From assembly GCA_029747585.1 (NCBI GenBank), contig JAPEVF010000088.1:52962-116961 (forward strand): 64,000 nt of DNA, read 5' to 3'. The notes under the pieces are model-generated. The model was not told where the DNA came from and made no database searches. It saw nothing but the letters and a program-made list of their open reading frames with translations. The position numbers and the translations under genes were made by a program. The stretch is from Pleurotus djamor. Its lineage: Eukaryota > Basidiomycota > Agaricomycetes > Agaricales > Pleurotaceae. Below are positions 55,019-64,000 of the stretch, piece after piece. The stretch's first letter is position 1; every line of letters begins with the position of its first letter.

Positions 55019-57940
55019 CACGGATGAGAGGTAGGTGTATTCTTTCTGGTCACCTAACTTACATCATGATGTGACGATTTTAGCGACTTGAACTACCCAC
55101 TGGTTGACCCCTTGTCACGGTCGTTGGGCGGAACTGACGAATCGGCCCCCAGATTTGAGCCGTTGTGGTCACAATAAGGTGGCGAATTGATTGAAATAGA
55201 ACTGTCCTGAGGGATAACACTTATCCTAAGTATCGTTCACTTGTGAGCCCTGGGTACATAGTCTTGAGATTCTGACGACGGGAAGGGGAATTGAGAACGA
55301 CGGTGGGTAACAAAATGCGACATAACGAGCATGGCTTCAAACTCAGTGACAATACAGAGGGAGAGCAATGAGTGTCCGTGTAAAAAGTCCAGTCAAGGTG
55401 ATCAATCGATCAACTTTGACACCCTTATAAGAGACAACCGAGTTGATGGACCCTCCACCGACGATACATCCACCCCAGCCCAGGAGTAGTCTCGAAGCTC
55501 CCCGCCCAATTTGACTCCTACTTCGACTCCTTCTCTCCACCATGGAGCCGAGTTGAGCACAACCTGATGACTCGGATAACGAGAACACTGTAGGGAGAGC
55601 TTCTCCAAAGCAGGGCAGATTGATGCACAATGGAAGTGAAGCGTGAAAGCGACGCCACGACGGTGGTGCTGACAAGAACATGGACGCGAAGTGTTGTACA
55701 GGGAGGGTCGAGTGAGTAAGCTATGGCGTGGCCTACTAGTACATACTCTTGAGGAGCTTGAGCTTGTTTGTGGACTCGAGCAAGCCTCAAGGTATCTTCG
55801 TCTTTCCGTCCTGGTCCTGCAGTCAGAGAGCTTCCGGGTTTGTCTGCGGAGTCGTAGGGTGTCGGTGAACCATGAAATTATAGGTAGATTCGTAGTACTA
55901 AACGGTATTATTGAGTCGTCCTGTTCATATGCATATGTCGGCGGGATGGTAAACGAAGAGGAGAGGATGACGTTGGGCGTATTTGGGCGCTTCTTCTCCT
56001 TCCACTTCAAATCGTCAAGCTCGAGTCCTCCTTGTTCCTTGCACCGGACCTACGACTGTCCAGTGACACCATGCGATACCGTCATGAAGGGATGACTGGC
56101 GAACAATAGCAATCACCATCCTTCGCCTCCGCTCTCTCCCCAATGTCATCTTGATTCTTCACCCCTTCGAAATTCAGTCTCGCGTCCGTCAAAGACTCAA
56201 AGTAGACCCCGATACAATTCCATGATTGTTGCTTCCCTGACTGAAGATACAGAAGTCCATTACGCCCAATTCCTTCCGTGTCCGAAACTTCAAGCTTTCA
56301 AGCTTCAAGCATTTCACTAAATCGCCGAGCTCGAGTCTATACACGGATTTAAATATCTAGGGCGTACTCAAGCATTTACATAAAGGTTCGCGTCAACGTC
56401 AGGCATTGGCTGTGAGCAATACATACATAGCGACCTTCCGCCCTTGCTTCAAGCTCCTCCCCCGCTCCCGAAAGGCGCTAGGATGAAAACCACGAACCAT
56501 CGAACCACTACCCTCTTCTCCCCTTGTCTCGGCTCTCCCTCCCACCGTCCTCAACCCGTGAACCAAATCAACGATTACCCACATCATACGATCAACTCGA
56601 ATCCTAGAATCCTGATCACCGCTCCCGCCTCCGCCTCCGCCTTCCCCCCGCTTTCCCTCCACCAGTGACCAGTCCCACCTCCCCCCTAGTTTTAACCCCC
56701 CCCTCCCCCTCGCAAACACTAAACCTTCCCTCTCCCTTTCTCCCAAACTCGCGACACGTAGAGTGCATACGGGTAAACGGCACGCACTCCCACACCCCTC
56801 GGATGTCCGAACTGCTTCTCGTAGCCTTATTCCTCACCTACCCATCTTCGTCATGCATCACGCTCATGTGCTGCCACATTACCCACCTTGGATCGAGTCA
56901 AGTGCTTAGATCTCAGACGCCGTACGCCGTACGCCGCGATCCTTGGTTGAGGACGATGGAGTATAGAAGGTCGAAGTATAGGTGGCTTGTAGAAAGAGAG
57001 GAGAAGTTTGCAAACGAAGAGAGCAGGAAGGGGAAAGAGAGGACGGAGGGAGCATTGTTAACCTGATGAACTGCGGGAGGGAGAGAGTCTTAGAGCTTAC
57101 TGTCTTACTGTCTTACCGACAGCCATTCAAATATCCAAAGGCCAACCGACCCATCGACGAAGGAAACTCTGGAGATCTGACTCTCACTCTCGATGCCATT
57201 CGGATTGGATTGGTACGAAGACGGAAGACGGAAGACAACTGGGCGAGTGGGTTCAAAATCAATGCGTGGTGATCGTGAGGATGTCGAGTATCGATGGAAA
57301 TGGCAATGGAAAGGACACAGTGCAGCATATTGCGAGGAGATGCGAATGGACTCTGTAGAGGATCCTGATTCCTAGGACTGCGACACGCGGTGGATCCGAG
57401 ATGCTGGGGCCGCGTCGCGTTGCCCTGCCTTGGGTTTGCGTTTTGGGAGCAGGTCGAAGGAAAGAGGCATTCGTAACGCTCCTCGGTCGGTTGCGCGCTG
57501 ACGCCTAGGATTCTCAATATTCAATCTCAAATTTACAATGTCGACCACCCATATGCATAACACTGGTGCCACCCTCATTCTCGTTCAGGATTTATGGAGT
57601 CTCCCTCCCTTTAGTTTCTCAATCCCGTCCTCCCCTCGTTCAGACCATTCGTCGAGGATACACCCCGCCAATCCAATGCATACACTCGCACCACACCCCC
57701 TCCACCAGGCTCAAGAGCTCGGGACGAAGGCAATCTCCCATTCATCACCGTGATATCGATGGTTCCCACCCCTCACAGCTCTAGATCTCAGACCTCGGGC
57801 CTCGGGCCTCATCGAGTCCAACATCCTTCGCGAAATGGACATGGAAGACGAAAATACGGATTGATATTACCAATGGTCAATATTAATGGTACGTAGCTAC
57901 GTTACTCTACATAATTGGCCCGAGATGCACAAGTACATAC
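55019..57940. other. Gene-poor stretch with a weak - strand candidate
   Basis: A - strand frame at 55402-56010 includes CPALEKLSLQCSRYPSHQ, which resembles a leucine-rich-repeat turn of F-box proteins, but no F-box or start region could be attached. 56400-56760 is purine-rich on the - strand. The rest is unassigned. Confidence 0.35.
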
Positions 57941-57959
57941 TAAACGAACAACAGGAACC

Positions 57960-58480
57960 TTTCTCTGCAAGGAGGGCGACATCACGCATCCTGAAAACCC
58001 GAAAGTCTACACGTCGGTGATCTTCTCATGCGATGAACACGAGAAGCGGCACACACTTGGTAGCCTTAGACACCCCCTCCGTTGCCGGCAAGGGTGGCCC
58101 AGGGTCTTCAAAAGTTCAAATACGCCTTTTCCCTCCCATCCTACAATATTTCAATTACAACAGAGATATATATCGACTTGAACACCCAGGAATCAAGGAT
58201 CCACATTACGTAATGCGGGGGGCGAATTCCCTCCCAGACTCAAGCATTCAAAGACGCTGCTGGTTAGGTAGACGATTTTACCGCAAAGGGCTGTAATCAC
58301 CCATGCACCCAAGTGGCGATTTTGCTCTGAGGATGGATGAGAGGAAGGGTGGGGTTTATATGTGTTCTGGATGAGGAGGCGATGCGTCTTTTGGGCTGGG
58401 GCTATGCTTGTTATGTGGCGCGAAGAGTCACGATCAACGCAGTCTGTGACGGAGTAACGCGCGTTTCTGTCACGGGACCG
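57960..58480 (+). repeat. Dispersed repeat R, copy 2
   Basis: Contains GGCGACATCACGCATCCTG, CTTAGACACCCCC, GGTGGCCCAGGGTCTTCAAA, ACCCAAGTGGCG, GGTTTATATG and GTCACGATCAAC in the same order as copy 1 at 50440-51070; the first three also match the inverted piece at 40695-40890. Confidence 0.55.
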
Positions 58481-59841
58481 CGTCTTTCACACCTCGACAA
58501 GTCCGCCTTGTTTGCTCAATTTCTGCTACATTCTACTCCTTGCACACCTTCTCGAAGCTCTTGAACACGCTGGAGGCTATGAGTGCGCACAGGCTTAGAC
58601 GGTTGGCCAAATAATTCACAAACAACCACTGAGCGCCGTCTGGGCCTGAGCGTCATAGTCGTACCGCGTTCTCTGGGGTAATATTCGTTCCATCCATCCA
58701 CTCACTGGTCGAACCGAGCACGAAATTAGGTTGGGTCGACCGCCGAACTTGTTTCTGCAAACCTTCAACTCGTAAGTCATGCATTCTCATATTTTCGCGT
58801 CGGCAAAATTGACGACAACCTCAACGCGCTCACAGACGAGAACCTCTTTCTTAATGGCACGAAAAATGACATCAAGTACAATAACTTGCATACCTTATCT
58901 GGTGCGGCATGGATTAGGTCTCATATGAGCGAAAACAGTCGAGCGAGCCGAAAATCGCCCTTGACGTGCTGTTTCATCTTGGGACGATGGCCACGAAGTT
59001 GCTCATCGCATTTCTCTGGAATTACCGGGCGTGCGGCGCTTTGATTACTCTACAACAACGACTGAGCCAGTAATCATAGAGGACGCATCTGAGCCACGAT
59101 GGAATCATCTCACGGCCTGTTTCTTGGTCCGCACACTGCATTCCTCAGCTCACGACGACAGTTCCAGAAAGCTTGGAATTCTCAACCGCATTGACTTCCC
59201 TATCGTATTTGGCCCCTCGGTTGTCGAATGGTAACCTCTTACCACGGTTTCCCCCTTTTATCGATTGGGGCCCCGGTCAAGACATCCTGCTCCTCTCATC
59301 GTTGTACAGCGGCAGGTAAGCCTCAATTAACCCTCCGCATCGATAGTGTGCTAACTTCTCATAAGCCATCAGGTACCTAGCTGGGTACGATGATTGAACA
59401 TCCCACCGTTCTTATGAGGAGAGGGACCATCAAAACCTTGAAATCCCTCCTGCGCCTTGATGGCCCCACCTCATTGAGACGACGGGTAGGTTATCTCATT
59501 CAGGGTTGGTTCAGGATCATCACAGCTACCTCTCAGAACACGTTCAAAGAATGACACAGGCAACAACGCGGAGCGTATGTCAAAGGAGTAATAAATGCCA
59601 CTGAAGGTTTGCTGAAGGTCATTACGAAGAACACCCTGTACAGCGCGTGGGGGTTTGACAAGGTTGATACCTACTCTATCCACCGTTGAGCTTGTACTCC
59701 TGACCGCATCGGGTATTCAGACTGGAAGATATATAATTCACGGTGGGACTAGTTCACAGTTGGCGTGTAACAAAGATAGAGGAAGGATACAAGGAAGGAT
59801 AAATTGAGAAAAGATGGAATTTACTCTGTAAGATCGCGACG
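58481..59841. other. No assigned gene
   Basis: A + frame around 59031-59234 (FDYSTTTTEPVIIEDASEPR) looks protein-like and is open upstream, but I could not build exons around it. Confidence 0.35.
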
Positions 59842-61227
59842 TCACATATCCTCACATATGTCGGTTAGGGGTTTCCATTGCCTGCAGATTACACAGGCTA
59901 CGCAGGAGCTAACGAATAAGGTCAGTACTCTTCGAGACGAAGCATGCGGGAAGTGCCTCACCTACGGCGTGCAGATCGTCTTCAATAGAATGCCACCACC
60001 ATCCGAAGAGATTCCATGAAGGGATATCTACAGGATGTGGGGGACCAGTATGTGTATAGCGGGTGGTCTCAAATGACATGGAGAAACCCCTTCTGCGTGG
60101 GCTTTTGATATCAATGATCCTAAGGGAGGGAGTTTCTCGGAAGATGGATTCCACCATGGGCTGGCATACCCCTGTCTGAACTTCCTTCACCGTGCGGATC
60201 AAAAGATACTTGAGAGACTGTGAAGGGATTTGGCGTAGATAACCAAGGAACTCTCCTGGTTTAACCTATCAAAGCTTCTCTAGTTAGACACTCTTTAGCA
60301 GACATGATTGAATGCCCTACGGCTAAGTCACTGGTCTTGACACGGATGTATTCGATTCGATGGAGGCGAGGGAGTATCAAGTGATAAGTTTGGAGCTCAG
60401 AGGAGCTGATGTCGAGATTCCTGAGGTTGGAGTAGTAAGAATGAACGTGTTCAACGCCGCCAACGATTATGTCAGAGAACAGCGATTGGATGAAGGGCGA
60501 AGTTGCGTATATGCACTTCCAAATACTCGAAGGGCCTTGGTACGTGTGGAGATCCGGAAGGTTGACGGTACGCTCCAGTTGTGGTAATGGGAGGAATGTC
60601 ATTATGTTGATTGAAAGGACGCGGAGGGCTGGTTGGCGTGCTAGGACGTCCAAGACTTCGTTTTCAGAGTCGGAACTAATGTCCAAGTGTGTCAGAAGCA
60701 TCGACATGGGTATTACATCCTTCAATCGCGGGTTGATGTGGATAATGGACAGCCGCTGGAGGTTGGAAAGATAAGGGAGTAGCGTCCGTATTTCATCCAT
60801 TGTCCGTTCAGCGATCTGTCGTTGTTGACCCCACAACGCAGGATGCATAAAGAAAGCTTTCGTGAGTAGCGCAAGCTTTTGGCCGTTCTCGCCAGATACG
60901 GTTTCGTGGAGGTGATGTAGTCGATCAGAAAAGATGGATACGGATGGGACACATAATGGCGTAGACGGAGGTTGGAAGTTGGCATCCATAATGGACTCGG
61001 GTTCGGGGATGATGGTGACGGATTCATAGAGGATCGGAAGCGTCATGTCGCGAAACCGACGTGAGACCAGAAGGAGAGGAAGGAGTAACCGTCGCTCATC
61101 TGAGCCAAGTGCAGCGATGAATTGATGGAAGATCTCAGGAGGGAAGCTAATCTCTGCAAAACAATCAATTCGAGCCGATACAAAGACTCAAAAGTCGTAA
61201 CACGCCTTTCTTCGTGGGGTGGTTCAT
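59842..61227 (-). CDS. F-box protein, separate family
   Basis: Model (- strand): exons 61204-61227, 60321-61151, 59962-60265 and 59842-59897, giving 404 residues. The F-box lies at the very N terminus: FPPEIFHQFIAALG then LLPLLLVSRRFRDMTLPILY. Downstream are LRR-like strands (LSNLQRLSIIHI, LLTHLDISSDSEN, PALRVLSINIM). The first intron uses a GCAGAG acceptor so that the frame enters at ISFPPE. The last exon ends in VACVICRQWKPLTDICEDM. It is unlike families A and B in sequence and exon layout. Intact; target unknown. Confidence 0.78.
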
Positions 61228-61395
61228 GTTGGAACAATCGGACGCGTTATCAAAACGATGGGACTGAGATTAGATTTGGATTAGATCTAGGGTGGGCGAT
61301 AATACAATGATTCTGTGGATCGCTTTGGGACCACTAAAGGATGTCTAGTAGACTGAACGACTTCAAGCGAAGAAGAAGTGTCCCAAACGGGCTGG

Positions 61396-61449
61396 GCTAA
61401 GGAAATGATTTACTAGGAGCAAGTCTAATCACCCGAGCACCTGGACGGT
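61396..61449 (+). repeat. Direct repeat, copy 1
   Basis: CTAAGGAAATGATTTACTAG followed by GAGCAAGTCTAATCACCCGA and GCACCTGG matches 62026-62078 with about nine differences. The distance between copies is 630 bp. Confidence 0.75.
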
Positions 61450-61504
61450 AGATGAGATGGAAAGCAAAGCAAAAACAAGACCTAGTCCCAGCCCCTTGTG
61501 AACC

Positions 61505-61618
61505 AGGTTTTCTCTTCGTTCCGATGCTGCTCAGGGAGATGACTCGTTTGGATGTTGGTCGTTGTGCTGACACCAGACAAGTCAGCTCTCTGGGAAAGAT
61601 CGAGACGAAAAGAAAACA
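61505..61618. repeat. Imperfect hairpin-forming inverted repeat
   Basis: About 45-bp arms (61505-61552 and 61573-61617) are inverted copies: GTTTTCTCTTCG pairs with CGAAAAGAAAAC-type sequence and CAGGGAGATGACT with AGTCAGCTCTCTG-type sequence. They are separated by a loop of about 20 nt. No gene overlaps convincingly. Confidence 0.65.
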
Positions 61619-62025
61619 CTCTTCTCCAGAGAGTTTGACATCGGTGTCAGGAGATTCAATGAAGGAAAGGGGAAAAAAAGAAAGGGGACGAAAGGAAAGG
61701 AAGGAAAACAAAAAACGGGCCCGAAAAAAGCGGGCAGTNCCCCCTGTCAGGCGACGACATCACATATCCTCGCAAACGTCGTTCTTGATAGTTGTACCTC
61801 CCTAGGACAAATGGTACGGTCATCAAAAGGGAGACGCGGAGACTGTTGGCAGTGGCGGCGGCTGAGGATGCTCGAACATGACTATTTCCCGCCATCCTGA
61901 CAGAGGAGAAACTCATCGTCCAAGTGTCAACGAATTCAGACGATCGGTTTCGTAGGGCGAGTCCCCGCCAGATCTCACCCTGGGCACGAACAACTTCAAA
62001 AGATGAAGAAGGTCCCAGGCTGGCT

Positions 62026-62078
62026 GGCTAGGGAGACGATTTGCTACGAGGAGGTCTGATCACCCGAGCACCTGGACG
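62026..62078 (+). repeat. Direct repeat, copy 2
   Basis: Partner of 61396-61449: CTAGGGAGACGATTTGCTAC, then GAGGAGGTCTGATCACCCGA and GCACCTGG. The sequence between the copies is A/G-rich and contains an N at about 61739. Confidence 0.75.
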
Positions 62079-62605
62079 TGAGTGAAAAAGCAAAAACGAA
62101 AAAGCAAATGGAAAGAAAAGAAGAGGAAAGAAAGAAAGAAGTGAATGAGGTAGAAACGCGATGGATGGGGGCCTTATATAGAGCGCTCTGCTGGGAGGCT
62201 GTGAGGGGATCAAGAGGGGGTGGCTGTGCGTCATTCCAATGTCGTTGATCAGTGTCGGCCATACGACCAGACGTTTCTTCTCCTGAACCAAAAGGGATGA
62301 CCGGCTTTTGTGACTGCTATTAGCAAAGTTCTTCCTCCTGTATCACGCATCACGAAGCTGTCCATCGTTACAGAATATGACCTAGTGGATACCGAAAAAT
62401 TAACACAATCGGAATCCGCGGCGTTTATTCCGTTCTAAGCTACATGATATAAGGTGCTAGGATAGTCTGGTATACAGTCGACAAGGGACGCTGTCGGCGC
62501 GTAAGGTAGGGCTGAAGCTTAGTAGTATGGAGACTGTTGAGAGATCCAGAGATTCAAGTCATATTCTACATATGCTCGATCGACGGTATTTGGGCTAAGC
62601 CACCT

Positions 62606-63790
62606 TCATAAATCTTCGCTGTCTTTTTCTGTAATTTCTCCTATTTGAGACTGAGAGAGCGTCCGATTAGACACAATTGCCCCCAAAAGAGCAAGATAAT
62701 AGTTTACCATTGTCCATGTCGTTCTCGTCCTCCGTTCGCGCCCGCTTTGGCGCTCTAGGGATGCTCCTTGGCTTGTTGGTCTTCTGGGGCGAGGAAGTAG
62801 GAGATAGACTTTCAGCGAGTTCCGCTCGGTCATCAAGGGAAGTTGCGTCTGGACTGCCAACNAAAAACTTGATCGGTGAAATTACAGGTCCTATATGACA
62901 GCATTCATGACTCAGAACTTGGACAAGAAAAGAGTCACTCTTACTCGTGCGCAGGACCTCGGCGGGTGCTTCATGTTGTCGCCCTGGTGTTGGGCAAGTA
63001 TGGGGTCCACTTGAACCGGTAGCTAATTGGGTGTACTGTGAGAATAGGCGTGGTAGAACGAGTGCATGGGTGACATACGACCAAGACTGTGTGAGGAGGC
63101 TGGGTCATCATCCTGGGGTAAAAATACCGCGGCAAAAGTGTCAATGTCATTGAGCATGTCATAAGAGATACGGCTCTCGGCAGAAGACGGAACGTCTACG
63201 AAATTATTCATGAAGAGTTAATGGCTAATGATGGCTGAGACGCACATGGTGTTACAGCGGATGAATCGTGGATCGGGGAGAAAAACGAATCGGCTGTAAA
63301 AGTAGCCATGCACTTGAGCGTTGGCATTACAAGCGCAGAGATCGGGACTTACCAGCGTTCATAGGATTGTTGTTGTTGTCACTGTGACTCTCAGCGGTCG
63401 GAAGGATATCTATCAAGCTGCGCGTTAAAAGAGGGGAAGGTCTAGTTGTGTTTTAAATGTACCTGAGGACGAGAGGCTTCCGTTGGCATCGGCAGAATGG
63501 GGGCTGACTGCAACACTACTCTCGTTGTTGGCGAGGGGAAGGCCTTCTACGAGACCTTAGAAGTCAGAGGGGAAAGCGTCTGATTGGAGCGTGTACATAC
63601 CTGCAGACACAGTGGGTTGGGTGATGGGCACACCAGCTGAGAGACCGCCATTGTTGACTGAGGAAAATGGATAAAAATTGTCGNTTTTCCAGGTAACAAG
63701 AAGCAACGACATACCGCCGGGGCTGGAAGCGAAGAACGGGTCGTCTTCAGGTATAAAATATGGCGCCAATAGAGCGATTTCGTCGATCAT
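62606..63790 (-). CDS. Unfinished multi-exon gene, probable nuclear protein
   Basis: On the - strand consecutive small exons can be linked, mostly by phase-1 introns. From 63790 one gives MIDEIALLAPYFIPEDD. Then come VNNGGLSAGVPITQPTVSA and LVEGLPLANNESS, then DILPTAESHSDNNNNPMNA. An exon with DMLNDIDTFAAVFLPQDDD follows, and finally DDRAELAESLSPTSSPQ, a basic KPRSIPRAPKRARTEDEND segment and a last exon ending ITEKDSEDL at 62606. The basic run looks like a nuclear localisation signal. One join near 62950 could not be made, and Ns at about 62862, 63684 and 63833 hamper the model. The 5' end may lie further right. The acidic, Asn/Ser-rich style suggests a regulator, but no DNA-binding domain was seen. 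Confidence 0.45.
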
Positions 63791-64000
63791 CGCGAAAAAT
63801 ACGGTAGGGCTACAGATAGGAGGGCTACGGCTNCTCAGAAAAAACATCGTTACTCCGCCTTCCAACGAGTTGAAAATCGAGAGGGTTGCGTCGTTTCGAA
63901 GGAACGAGGATGAGGGGGTCGGAGAGCTTCGTGGGACCGATAAAATGGCGCATTTCTGTATAGAAATCGTTAAAAAGCGTCTCGAAATCGGAATAAATGG

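Overview
The window is nuclear DNA of a filamentous basidiomycete fungus, probably Agaricomycotina. The genes are intron-rich with small introns (about 48-65 nt, mostly GT-AG). The recognisable conserved genes are all eukaryotic housekeeping genes: GNA1-type acetyltransferase, SNC-type v-SNARE, ribosomal protein eL24 and a ferric-reductase-like oxidoreductase. The rest is typical fungal expanded-family material, above all F-box proteins. I see no operons, rRNA, tRNA or CRISPR. Several single or short N runs show a draft assembly.

Layout. 0-10 kb: almost no intact genes. It holds purine/pyrimidine-biased low-complexity DNA, a decayed fragment of ribosomal protein eL8, a possible repeat-rich gene behind a TATA box at 6.8 kb, and two families of short repeats (7.5-8.2 and 8.7-9.5 kb). 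A ~400-bp sequence at the left edge recurs in direct orientation at 11.9 kb. 10-14.7 kb: a trypsin-fold-like protein and a ferric-reductase-like gene. 15.2-20.7 kb: a tandem array of four related class I methyltransferase genes on the + strand, two of them apparently decaying, with an orphan first-exon fragment marking a duplication junction. 20.8-21.5 kb: GNA1 on the - strand. 22-41 kb: F-box territory, with two families (A: four copies, two damaged; B: two intact copies), an unrecognised gene duplicated together with family A, the v-SNARE and eL24, and a dispersed duplicated element. 41-47 kb: two GNAT acetyltransferase paralogues (-) flanked by two paralogues of an unknown, remotely cyclin-like family. 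47.6-53 kb: a zinc-finger-like/F-box gene and a full-length dead copy of it. 53-64 kb: gene-poor, repeat-containing DNA with a small hypothetical gene, another F-box gene and an unfinished multi-exon gene at the right edge.

Functionally the window mixes housekeeping genes with recently duplicating accessory families: nine F-box loci, four methyltransferases, two GNATs and two cyclin-like-family genes. Direct and inverted duplications, shared intron positions and pseudogenes show birth and death in progress. Exon models were assembled by eye from open frames, GT/AG sites and paralogue comparison; no transcript data were available.
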